Shown: positions 25,412 through 33,674 of the stretch, one piece after another
Numbering within the stretch: position 1 is the stretch's first letter
Layout of the letters: each line of letters begins with the position of its first letter
From: Synechococcus sp. RS9916
GTDB taxonomy: Bacteria > Cyanobacteriota > Cyanobacteriia > PCC-6307 > Cyanobiaceae
Length of the DNA stretch: 64,000 nucleotides
Direction of reading: 5' to 3'
NCBI RefSeq assembly: GCF_000153825.1
Contig: NZ_DS022299.1
Coordinates: 2,258,869 to 2,322,868, forward strand
The notes under the pieces: generated by a model
Told to the model about the DNA's origin: nothing
Databases searched by the model: none
Seen by the model: the letters and a program-made list of their open reading frames with translations, nothing else
Program-made: the position numbers and the translations under genes

Positions 25412-27187
25412 ATGCCCGTTTCATTTATCATCTTAAAAACTTTATGGTTGCATATCCCTTATCGTATCCAAAAGCTTTTATTATTTCAACTATTTTTAAC
25501 TATTCTAGTAGGCATTTCGGAATTTTTACTTTTAGGCTCAATTTATCCTTTTTTACAGGTTCTTACTTCGACAAGCAATGAGAAATCACCCCTTATAATT
25601 AGTATATTATCTCAATTAAGTGTTAGCCTGACCGATAATAATATATTATTATTTTCTTGTATAATTTTTATCTTTTCTATTGTATTTACCACTTCTGCAA
25701 AATTGTACAATTTGCACTTTGGTGCTTTTGTAGCTTCTCAAGTTGATTCCTGGCTGTCCAAACGTTTATTCGATGGATTCCTTACAATGACATATTTAGA
25801 ATCCACATTAACTAGTAGTAGTAATATTACAACCACAATTGTCCAACATGTAGCGAGTGTAACTTCGGTTGTTCGTGCCTACATTCTCATTATTACATCT
25901 TTTACCTCTGCTATTGGCATTCTGGCTGCATTATTTTTTACCGAACCTTTTCTATCCTCTTCTGTTCTTATTATTCTTATCATTTGTTATATCCTCATTG
26001 GTTCAAGAGTTAAAGAAATTTTATTGAGCAATGGTTCTATTGCTTCTCAATTAACTACTGACATCTATAAGCATATTCAGGAATCATATGGCGCGCTATC
26101 TGATATTATTATCAATAGCTCTCAAGTTATGTATTCTAAGAAGTTTGATGTTTTAAATCAGCATAAAAAAAATCTTCAAGCTCAAAAATTATTTCTTACT
26201 TCTTTTCCCAGGTTTCTACTGGAAGGGATATCTCTCACGGTTCTCATAATTGTCGCTTTTACCTCATACCTTCTTGTTTCCACTAATGTTCTATCAAAGA
26301 TTGCTGTATTAGCCCTCGGTCTTCAGAGAATGTTACCTTCACTTCAGCAAATTTACGGTAATTGGTCAAATATTAAGGCTTCTTCAACACCAGCTTTTAA
26401 TGTTTTAACGCGACTTTCTGACGCTGAACCCAAATTTTTAGTGCAATCACAGATTAAAGCACTACCCTTTAATAAAAGTATTACATTGAGCAATGTCTCT
26501 TTTGCTTATCCCAATTCACAAAAGACAACCATATCTAATATTAGTTTATTTATTCAGAAAGGCGAAATCGTTGGTTTCGTAGGAAAATCAGGTCAAGGCA
26601 AAAGTACTCTAATCAACATCTTGATGGGTTTGCTGATACCTACCTCTGGTTCCATTTACATTGACTCTGAACTTATTTCTATTCCTAACGATCCCAATTT
26701 CAATGTCTCCTCTCGATGGATGAAAAATATTTCTCACGTATCCCAAAATATTTTCATTTTTGATAGCACTTTATCTTCTAATATTTCATTAGAAGAAGAC
26801 TCAAGTATATGTTTGCAGAATTTGCGTGAATGTGCCACAGCAGCATGCATAGATGACTTTATTATGTCCCTACCTGACCAATACTCCTCAATGGTTGGTC
26901 AATCTGGTGCGAAGCTCAGCGGGGGACAAAAGCAGCGTATTGGTATTGCCCGTGCCCTGTATCAAAATCCATCGGTGCTTGTCCTCGATGAGGCAACCAG
27001 CGCTTTAGACCCAGACACAGAATCGAGAATTATCCGCAACATCATTAATTTTAATAAAAAAATGACAATTATTATGGTGTCTCATCGTTATGGTACATTA
27101 TCCAATTGCGATAAAATCTTTTCTGTCGATTCAACAGGTGTTAAAGAAATTTCCTATTCTTCATTAACATCTCCTCAGCTTTCCTAA
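25412..27187 (+). CDS. PglK-like ABC transporter (membrane-fused ATPase), lipid-linked glycan flippase
   Basis: A 591-residue half-transporter. About six membrane helices lie in residues 1-310 (LLLFQLFLTILVGISEFLLLG resembles the start of C. jejuni PglK). The ATPase domain follows: Walker A GKSGQGKST at about residue 390, the Q-loop near SHVSQNIF, the signature LSGGQKQR at about 503, Walker B VLVLDEATSALD at about 522 and the switch His in MVSHRYG. It would flip an undecaprenyl-diphosphate-linked glycan to the periplasm. No Wzx-type flippase gene is visible in the window, so this may be the repeat-unit translocator. From this gene to 43.6 kb the plus strand is notably pyrimidine-rich; the protein is rich in Ser, Ile, Leu and Phe. 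Confidence 0.85.
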   Translation: MPVSFIILKTLWLHIPYRIQKLLLFQLFLTILVGISEFLLLGSIYPFLQVLTSTSNEKSPLIISILSQLSVSLTDNNILLFSCIIFIFSIVFTTSAKLYNLHFGAFVASQVDSWLSKRLFDGFLTMTYLESTLTSSSNITTTIVQHVASVTSVVRAYILIITSFTSAIGILAALFFTEPFLSSSVLIILIICYILIGSRVKEILLSNGSIASQLTTDIYKHIQESYGALSDIIINSSQVMYSKKFDVLNQHKKNLQAQKLFLTSFPRFLLEGISLTVLIIVAFTSYLLVSTNVLSKIAVLALGLQRMLPSLQQIYGNWSNIKASSTPAFNVLTRLSDAEPKFLVQSQIKALPFNKSITLSNVSFAYPNSQKTTISNISLFIQKGEIVGFVGKSGQGKSTLINILMGLLIPTSGSIYIDSELISIPNDPNFNVSSRWMKNISHVSQNIFIFDSTLSSNISLEEDSSICLQNLRECATAACIDDFIMSLPDQYSSMVGQSGAKLSGGQKQRIGIARALYQNPSVLVLDEATSALDPDTESRIIRNIINFNKKMTIIMVSHRYGTLSNCDKIFSVDSTGVKEISYSSLTSPQLS

Positions 27188-27209
27188 GTTTCATTCCCTA
27201 CAATCTCAA

Positions 27210-27998
27210 ATGTTTAATCATAAGTTTGTTAAGAAGCTTCCCAAAAATCCTTTTGGGACAAAGCCTATGGCTACTGCTGATGAGTATCTACTTCTTTACA
27301 ATGAGCTTATTTCGAAAAATGAAAGCCCACAGCTTCTTGAATTTGAAAAAAAATATCAGTATAATATTCCATTGGATTGGTTTTACCCCTTAGTTCTACA
27401 AACCAACGTCGTTATAAAGAAATCAGCCCTTAATTGTTCTCATGGTAGATATTTATACACTTTACTTTCTCATTATATTTCATGTTACTCCTCTCAGGAT
27501 ATAACAATTCTTGAAACTGGTACAGCTAGAGGTTTTTCATCGGTATGCATGGCTAAAGCGCTTAAAGATCAAAATACTAATGGGCGAATTCTCTCAATTG
27601 ATTGTATAGCACATAATTCACCCATTTACTGGAATTGTATCGCTGATAAATATGGCCCTATGTCTAGGTATCAGCTCTTAGCTCAATGGAGAGATTTGTG
27701 TAATTCAATTATCTATCTTACTGGATGGACAAACGATGTTCTTAATTCTTTATCACTTAACAGAATTAATTTTGCATTCCTAGATGCTCAGCATGACTTT
27801 GACAGCATTCTTGTTGAGTTTGACTTTGTAAGCAAGCGCCAAATATCAGGTGATATTGTGTTTTTTGATGATGTTACTGAATCTGCATTCCCTGGTGTAT
27901 GTGATGCAGTTAGATATATTAATTCACTTGGTAGCTATACAGTGACTTATCTTGACTCTGATCCATCCCGAGGTTATGCTATTGCTATTAAAAATTAA
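27210..27998 (+). CDS. Class I SAM-dependent methyltransferase (Methyltransf_24-like)
   Basis: A 262-residue protein with a Rossmann-fold SAM domain from about residue 90: ITILETGTARGFSSVCMAK replaces the usual GxGxG with GTARG as in Methyltransf_24 proteins. It is followed by the acidic ribose-binding position in GRILSIDCI, and INFAFLDAQHDFDSILVEFDF with the D-x-x-H characteristic of this group, then SGDIVFFDDVTESAFPGV. The N-terminal 80 residues are helical and unassigned. It probably methylates a sugar or a glycan end, which can stop chain growth. It starts 23 bases after the transporter stop and sits in the glycosyltransferase run. The acceptor is unknown. Confidence 0.72.
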   Translation: MFNHKFVKKLPKNPFGTKPMATADEYLLLYNELISKNESPQLLEFEKKYQYNIPLDWFYPLVLQTNVVIKKSALNCSHGRYLYTLLSHYISCYSSQDITILETGTARGFSSVCMAKALKDQNTNGRILSIDCIAHNSPIYWNCIADKYGPMSRYQLLAQWRDLCNSIIYLTGWTNDVLNSLSLNRINFAFLDAQHDFDSILVEFDFVSKRQISGDIVFFDDVTESAFPGVCDAVRYINSLGSYTVTYLDSDPSRGYAIAIKN

Positions 27999-28000
27999 AG

Positions 28001-29266
28001 ATGCATATTAGTCCTTCGAAACATATTAAATATATAATACTTCCTTTCCCTTCAATAGGTTCCCTTGAGAACTTGCTTTCCTTCAGGGACATTTATATAA
28101 AAAAACCTGTTGCTCTTTTATTTCTTAATAATGAACATATTTATCAGTATCTAAGCTATTTACTCTTGACTAACTGCTGTTCATTACAGCTTTACTCTGA
28201 TGAATTTCTAGTCATCGCCTCCAATAATCGCTTGATTGACATTAAATTTATAATTACCTTTTTCTTTGGTCTTGTCAATCTATCCTTTCCGCTTAAAAAG
28301 CTGATCCTGATTCTTATACGACCTCTTATTTGCAATCCTCTCCTCTATCATAGTTGGACATTTTTTATCCCTAATGTTAATTTTGATTTTAGCAATTTAC
28401 AAGTTATAGTTTCTGACTTTCTAGCTCTTCACACTAAAAACCTCCTTTCTTATCTTAGGCGGTTTAAGCCTAATCAATATATTTCAATTAGACATGGTGT
28501 AACCATTTCTCCTTTGTGTCCTGTTACTAGTGACCAAAAAAAGTTATATTCTGACTTCAGTTTGCCTTCCGAGCATTTGTATCTGTATACTAACACTCAT
28601 GAATTAGATTATTTTTCAACTGTCCTTCCTTGTAATTCATCAAAGTTTCTTTATATTCCCGTTTTGCGACTTTTAAATAAATCAATTTCATATTCATCTA
28701 TCGATTCATCTACCATATCAATTTTCACTCGACCTATTTCACCACCATATTTGTCTAAAGATGATATTCTTGATTTTATTTACTTAGCAAATCAGATCAC
28801 GGCTTATCGTTCTGACCTTACTTTCGTTGTAAAAAATCATCCAAAAGATAAGCATAAGTACGTTTATAGGCTTTTAAAAAAAGGACTTACCAATTGTTCG
28901 GTTTACGAAGCTCATTATGATGCAATTTCACTGGCGCGCAAATCGAAAATTTCAATAACCTTTTACTCAAATCTGTCTGTAGATTTTTCCTATCTAAAAA
29001 TACCTCATTTTGAATTCTACTGCAAATCTTTAGAAACCATACATGCTGAATCAGGTTTATTTCACGACTGTAATCACTATCCTAGTCTAGACTACCGCTA
29101 TTTTGGCCTCTCTCCTGTATTACACAATTCCGATCAATTACATAATGCTCTTCTCGATAATTGTTGTTATGAGCATCATGTCGACTTTTCCTACAATGCG
29201 CATATTGAACTATTTAATCCTACTTTGCCATTAGATCATATCTACGAAGGCTTGCCAGCATCTTAA
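28001..29266 (+). CDS. Putative GT-B transferase with HP motif, candidate nonulosonate transferase
   Basis: A 421-residue protein I cannot place in a named family. The N-terminal half has the hydrophobic strands YIILPFPSIGSLENLL and PVALLFLNNEHIYQYL. Mid-protein QYISIRHGVTISP could be a nucleotide or acceptor loop. The C-terminal half has SIFTRPISPPYLSKDDILDF, then LTFVVKNHPKDKHKYVYRLLKK and SKISITFYSNLSVDFSYLKIPHF. The NHPK element followed by S-x-x-S-x-D resembles the HP and S motifs of bacterial sialyl- and polysialyltransferases (GT-B fold). Placed right after the CMP-legionaminate operon, a CMP-sugar transferase role is plausible but unproven. No signal peptide. It begins 2 bases after the methyltransferase stop. 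Confidence 0.6.
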   Translation: MHISPSKHIKYIILPFPSIGSLENLLSFRDIYIKKPVALLFLNNEHIYQYLSYLLLTNCCSLQLYSDEFLVIASNNRLIDIKFIITFFFGLVNLSFPLKKLILILIRPLICNPLLYHSWTFFIPNVNFDFSNLQVIVSDFLALHTKNLLSYLRRFKPNQYISIRHGVTISPLCPVTSDQKKLYSDFSLPSEHLYLYTNTHELDYFSTVLPCNSSKFLYIPVLRLLNKSISYSSIDSSTISIFTRPISPPYLSKDDILDFIYLANQITAYRSDLTFVVKNHPKDKHKYVYRLLKKGLTNCSVYEAHYDAISLARKSKISITFYSNLSVDFSYLKIPHFEFYCKSLETIHAESGLFHDCNHYPSLDYRYFGLSPVLHNSDQLHNALLDNCCYEHHVDFSYNAHIELFNPTLPLDHIYEGLPAS

Positions 29267-29267
29267 A

Positions 29268-30332
29268 ATGACCTCTGTAAAAGTATCTGTAAATCTAAAA
29301 GTTTTTTTTCAATATAAGCTTCTCCTGTTTTTCGCTAAAACAAATGTTTGCCCTCTTTTAACTGAAAAAATATTTCCTCGAAGCGGACCAAGGTATTTTT
29401 TCCTAAATCTTCTTGTTGCAATTACCTCCCATAAGTATTTAAAAGTTTCATATAATACATCAAGATCTAAGTATCATCTACATAATAGTGGTGATGTAAC
29501 TATTAAATATTTTTCCTCTATTCCACCTAGTAAATCGATTCTTCGTCTTGATGGTATCGGTTTTGAGTCATACGAAGGCGAAAAAAGAAAACAATATGTC
29601 CATACTATGAATGAACTTGTAAACAAATCTCATGCATTAATATTCCAATCCAATTTTTCAAAATCCATATTTCAAGATTTCTATTCTGACTTAATTCTTT
29701 CTAAGCCGCATACCGTTATTACTAATGGCTCATCTCAGTTATCTTCTAGTATCAACAAACGTAAACTTCAAAAGAGTTATAATATATATTTGCCAGATAA
29801 ATTTTTCGTCGTTGCCGGTCGTAATGTACCAAGAAAGCGTATAAATTTAATTATAGACCTTTTTAAAAGCTTACCTCAATATAATCTAGTAGTTTTATCT
29901 GATGTCAGTTCAAATTTTTTCGAATATCCTAATATTTATCCACTTGGTATTCTACCTCCCGGAATTGCTAGGTATATCATCTCTATCTCTACTGCACTTA
30001 TCCACGTAGACACCTACGACTGGTGTCCTAATATTGTTGTCAATGCTTTATATGATGGCGCTTCTATTATTTGTTCAAACTATGGAGGTACACCCGAAAT
30101 TGTGCGTAAATCATGTAACAACCACTTCATTATCCAGGAACATCATACGCATTCCGATACCTTCGACTACATGTGTAATTTATCCAGTGCTAAGTTTCCT
30201 CTAGATTTATTTTATGATGCTTTAGATAAAGCTTATAACAAACAAACGATAAATCTTACTTCTCAGTACGAATTCTCAATAGATTATTCTGCTTTCAACT
30301 ATTCAAGTTTTATTCAAGGCCTTTCATGTTAA
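29268..30332 (+). CDS. GT4-type glycosyltransferase
   Basis: A 354-residue GT-B glycosyltransferase. The N-terminal domain includes SILRLDGIGFESYEGEKRKQ and HALIFQSNFSKSIFQDFY, where F-Q-S-x-F-x-K/R is typical of GT4 enzymes. The C-terminal donor domain has FFVVAGRNVPRKRINLIIDLF (the G-R-x-x-x-x-K segment), IYPLGILPPG and TALIHVDTYDWCPNIVVNALYDGASIICSNYGGTPEIV, with the E-x(7)-E nucleotide-sugar motif replaced by a degenerate N-x-x-V-N-A-L-Y-D-G version. It adds a sugar to the lipid-linked oligosaccharide on the cytoplasmic face. The start is 1 base after the preceding stop, and the end overlaps the polymerase gene by 7 bp. Confidence 0.8.
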   Translation: MTSVKVSVNLKVFFQYKLLLFFAKTNVCPLLTEKIFPRSGPRYFFLNLLVAITSHKYLKVSYNTSRSKYHLHNSGDVTIKYFSSIPPSKSILRLDGIGFESYEGEKRKQYVHTMNELVNKSHALIFQSNFSKSIFQDFYSDLILSKPHTVITNGSSQLSSSINKRKLQKSYNIYLPDKFFVVAGRNVPRKRINLIIDLFKSLPQYNLVVLSDVSSNFFEYPNIYPLGILPPGIARYIISISTALIHVDTYDWCPNIVVNALYDGASIICSNYGGTPEIVRKSCNNHFIIQEHHTHSDTFDYMCNLSSAKFPLDLFYDALDKAYNKQTINLTSQYEFSIDYSAFNYSSFIQGLSC

Positions 30333-31426
30333 ATATTTTTGGATTGGCTAATGCTCTTTCGCTTCCTACCATGGAAGCTTATTCTTTAAATCCCCTTTTA
30401 ACTTTAACTCTTGCACTTACTCCGTTAGCTCTTTTTTTCTTTAACTCATTAACCTACCGAGTACGAGTTGCTTTACTTTGCCTTATTCTTCCTTTAGTAC
30501 AATCCCTCCATAGAGCAGGTGGAGATCTTTTTAATTATACTATTGCAATCAATACATCAACAATTTGGAATATTGAACCCTTCTGGTTCATCTTCTTCTT
30601 GCTCCATAAAATTTATCATGTCAACAATGAATTTTTAATTTCTTTCCTTTATTTTATCATTAGTTTATTATTCTTCGGCTCCATACTTTCCTTTTATAAT
30701 GGTCATAACATTAAGGACATATTCTATGGATTGTTACTTGCATCAGTTATGTTTGGCCCCGCTTTGTATCAGGCCCAAATACGGCTTTCTTTGTCTATAG
30801 CATTTACTTACTTATCTATCTTCTTATTTAAAAAGCGCAAATCAGTTATAGCTACTTTGCTTATGCTTTCAAGTGTTATCAGCCATTCAACATCCATCCT
30901 TTTTTCACCATTAATAATATACCTTGCTTTCTCAGATAATGTCGATGATTATCTCACACTACTGATCCAGAAATCACGAGTGAAATTTATATTCTTAATG
31001 GTTTTAATTCTTCTAGTTTCGTGTGTTATTGTTGTTTTAGTTGTTCTTGCACCAAGATATTTTAGTGCCGACTCAAGTCAGTTTCAGCTTGGCCAAGCAA
31101 GTGGGTCTTTTCTCTATGACCTTATTAGCTCATTTACTATTTTTATCTTGTACAAGTTTTCTTTAAATTCAAATTTCGTCTTTCAATTTGCTTCTTCTTC
31201 GAAATATATTCGTAGCCAATTTTTTAATTCAATTATTTCGTCTTCAATTCTTCTTGGATTTATTGGATGGCTCGGTCGATTTAAATTTTGGTTTTATCCC
31301 TATATCTCATTGACTATATCTTCAAATTACAAGCCATTTATATTTTTCATTCTTGCTTTATTCACTCTTAGGAATCTTCGATTATATTTTCTTGTAGACC
31401 CATCTTATATGGTCTTTCTCTTTTGA
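30326..31426 (+). CDS. wzy: Wzy/EpsG-like O-antigen or exopolysaccharide polymerase
   Basis: A 366-residue, strongly hydrophobic inner-membrane protein with about ten predicted helices, for example LTLTLALTPLALFFF, FLISFLYFIISLLFFGSIL, FIFLMVLILLVSCVIVVLVV and PFIFFILALFTLRN. The pattern of a short loop with HRAGGDLFNYT, helix pairs, then ALYQAQIRLSLSIAFTYLSIFLFKKRKS is that of EpsG-family polymerases. There D-x-x-x-Y near the first loop and a Q-x-R-x-x-L-A motif mid-protein are common. It would join flipped repeat units in the periplasm. Wzy proteins vary too much in sequence for certainty. It overlaps the preceding glycosyltransferase by 7 bp; a 99-bp T-rich gap follows with nothing convincing in it. 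Confidence 0.72.
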   Translation: MLNIFGLANALSLPTMEAYSLNPLLTLTLALTPLALFFFNSLTYRVRVALLCLILPLVQSLHRAGGDLFNYTIAINTSTIWNIEPFWFIFFLLHKIYHVNNEFLISFLYFIISLLFFGSILSFYNGHNIKDIFYGLLLASVMFGPALYQAQIRLSLSIAFTYLSIFLFKKRKSVIATLLMLSSVISHSTSILFSPLIIYLAFSDNVDDYLTLLIQKSRVKFIFLMVLILLVSCVIVVLVVLAPRYFSADSSQFQLGQASGSFLYDLISSFTIFILYKFSLNSNFVFQFASSSKYIRSQFFNSIISSSILLGFIGWLGRFKFWFYPYISLTISSNYKPFIFFILALFTLRNLRLYFLVDPSYMVFLF

Positions 31427-31525
31427 GCTTCCTCATTTTTAATACCTTTGTATTTATTTGCTTTTAATGCTCAGCACCTACCCACATGTGTCTGGTAGAA
31501 TTACTCTTGCTTTTCTTTTCCGTCA

Positions 31526-32845
31526 GTGTTCGTTGTCATAACTTATGAAATTCTTAACAGAGAGGCTCCTTTCATCTCAGCACTCACCTCTCAATTCAAG
31601 CGTGATGGTATATCTGCTATTGTTTTGCATCAACAGCACTTAGTCCCTATCCTTCGCTTCCTTCCAAAGTGTTTTATAATTTTTAAAAGCGCCGATCATG
31701 GGAGACTTCCATGGTATAAACTCGCTAAGAAATATTTGCATACTGTCAGTTGCTTTGATTCTGAAGGCCTTTTCGTACATCCTAAAGACTTCACTAAAGT
31801 GCGCATTTCCTCAGATGTATATGAACTCTTAGACATTTATTTCATATGTGGAGTTTATCAAAAAGGTTTATTAACTAATGCCCCTTCTTTTGATGCTTCT
31901 AAGTCACTAGTCGTTGGTTCTCCATCAATTGATTTTCTTAAATCCTTAAATATTTTCGAACGCGGTGTTCCAAAGTTTGACATTGGTATCCTGACTGGCT
32001 TTGGCGGTTACAATCATCGTGGTGGCCACGACTATCGCCTTTTAGTTCAATCAATTAAAAATACTCCTTTTACTAAACAAGAATTGTCAGATATTAATGA
32101 GTACATTGATACAGCTAGACGTGCCCTTTTTGAATATGTTGATTTGGTTTCCAATATTTGTAAAAAATATTCTCAGCTGAAAATCCTTATCCGAGTTCAC
32201 CCGTCCGAATGCCCGAAGCGTTGGAAATGCTTAGAAGAACAATTCCCCCAACAAATATCTGTAGATTCTACTGGAACAATATTTGAGTTTTTAAACAAAA
32301 CTAATCTTATCGTTTCATTCAAAAGTACTGTTTCGCTTGAAGCTCTCGCACTCAAGAAACCTATTATTTCCTATGCTCCTTCCTCTATCGATCCAAACAA
32401 TATCTTTTACCCAAATAATGAGCCATCCAACTTATCTTTGCTTGTTACTGAACGTTCTGATCTCTTTAGTTATATTGATGCTATTGTTAGTAACGAGTAT
32501 AAAACCATCTCTTTGCCAACACCGCCTAGCGCTTTGCAAACAGCAGATAGCATATGTGAAGGTTTCTCTAGCTGTACTTATTCTTCTGTTACCTATCTTG
32601 TGAGTTACATTACAGAGCATTTTCAGCCTTCACGCTTGTCTATTATTAACCGTATTCTTCTTTGCTATATATCTGTTCTTTGCTTTTTTTCGCATGTATT
32701 TTTGATTGTTCGTCGTCCTAAATCCTATCTTCTTTATGGTAGGTCAAAAATTGGCAGTAGGCTTAAACTTGCTGGGCTATCACCTGATAAGTCTAATCCC
32801 TTTTCTCTTATTCTTGCCTTTGTCACTAGAACCATTATTACTTGA
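31526..32845 (+). CDS. Surface carbohydrate biosynthesis protein (GT-B-like, HP motif)
   Basis: A 439-residue protein starting at GTG 31526; an in-frame TAG at 31496-31498 excludes anything much longer. The order of segments fits the surface carbohydrate biosynthesis protein family found in nonulosonate and Kdo loci: an N-terminal EILNREAPFISALTSQF, then PKCFIIFKSADHG, HTVSCFDSEGLFVHP (the D-x-E-G-L element), YFICGVYQKGLL, SLVVGSPSID, and a C-terminal ILIRVHPSECPKRW with the HP motif. IVSFKSTVSLEALALKKPII, an S-x-x-S-x-E-A nucleotide-binding loop, follows. The last 70 residues contain the hydrophobic stretch ILLCYISVLCFFSHVFLIV, a possible membrane anchor. It may transfer a CMP-activated ulosonate; activity unproven. 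Confidence 0.68.
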   Translation: MFVVITYEILNREAPFISALTSQFKRDGISAIVLHQQHLVPILRFLPKCFIIFKSADHGRLPWYKLAKKYLHTVSCFDSEGLFVHPKDFTKVRISSDVYELLDIYFICGVYQKGLLTNAPSFDASKSLVVGSPSIDFLKSLNIFERGVPKFDIGILTGFGGYNHRGGHDYRLLVQSIKNTPFTKQELSDINEYIDTARRALFEYVDLVSNICKKYSQLKILIRVHPSECPKRWKCLEEQFPQQISVDSTGTIFEFLNKTNLIVSFKSTVSLEALALKKPIISYAPSSIDPNNIFYPNNEPSNLSLLVTERSDLFSYIDAIVSNEYKTISLPTPPSALQTADSICEGFSSCTYSSVTYLVSYITEHFQPSRLSIINRILLCYISVLCFFSHVFLIVRRPKSYLLYGRSKIGSRLKLAGLSPDKSNPFSLILAFVTRTIIT

Positions 32846-32876
32846 TATTTTTATTCCTTTTTAACTTTCCATTTCT

Positions 32877-33674
32877 ATGCTTAATGCCTCTATTGTTGTA
32901 TACTCTCAACATTCAAAAATAAATCACTTTAAACTTGAAATTCTTGCCAAACTTGTAGATAATCTTTCTTCTCATCCTCTTCTCTCAAGTTTATTAATTG
33001 TAGACAACAGCCCTTTCCCATATTTCTCTCGCTTAGCAAGCTATCCTAACATATTTTATCACCATTCACCTGAGAACGTTGGCTATGGTGCCGGCCACAA
33101 CCTTTCAAGACAATTCTTATCACCTCAAAAATATCATTTAATTGTCAATCCCGACATTGACCTGATTTCACCCAATGTTATCAATATACTTATAGACTAT
33201 CTTGAGCAGCAAGCTCAAGTTTGTATGATACAGCCCCAAATAACCACTATTGGTTCAGGGGAAATTCAACATTTATGTAAATTAAATCCAACATTATTCG
33301 CACAAGTATCCCGATTATTAATCTCCTTATTTCCTAGGATTCGCTTTCTTAAATACTATAACAATAGATATATTATGCTCGACAAAGCCTATAACGAAGA
33401 AATAATTTCTTCGTCTTATCTTTCAGGGTGCTTTATGCTGTGCCGAACAAAAAACCTGGATCAAGTCGGTTGGTTTGATGAACGTTTTTTTATGTACCTT
33501 GAGGATGCTGATCTTACAAGAAGTCTAAGTAACATAGGTGAATGTCTTCACTACCCTAAAGTTAAGATAGGCCATCTATGGGCTCGACAGAGTTATTCCT
33601 CCCCTTTCTTATTTCTTGTCGCAATTCATTCATTTATCAAATATTCTATGAAATGGGGTCTCAAGTTAATATAA
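32877..33674 (+). CDS. Family 2 glycosyltransferase, rhamnosyltransferase (WbbL)-like
   Basis: A 265-residue inverting GT-A enzyme. It starts with the strand ASIVVYSQHSKIN, then LLIVDNSPFPYF, where the D-N-S element is family-typical. ENVGYGAGHNLSRQF follows, and then VNPDIDLISPNVINIL with the metal-binding D-x-D. The late motif YLSGCFMLCRTKNLDQVGWFDERFFMYLEDADLTRSL is the usual G-x-F-D-E-x-F-F-x-Y-x-E-D-x-D-L signature of rhamnosyltransferases, with the catalytic Glu-Asp. It adds one sugar during repeat-unit assembly. The end overlaps the convergent minus-strand gene by 14 bp, an abrupt join between gene blocks of opposite direction. Confidence 0.88.
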   Translation: MLNASIVVYSQHSKINHFKLEILAKLVDNLSSHPLLSSLLIVDNSPFPYFSRLASYPNIFYHHSPENVGYGAGHNLSRQFLSPQKYHLIVNPDIDLISPNVINILIDYLEQQAQVCMIQPQITTIGSGEIQHLCKLNPTLFAQVSRLLISLFPRIRFLKYYNNRYIMLDKAYNEEIISSSYLSGCFMLCRTKNLDQVGWFDERFFMYLEDADLTRSLSNIGECLHYPKVKIGHLWARQSYSSPFLFLVAIHSFIKYSMKWGLKLI

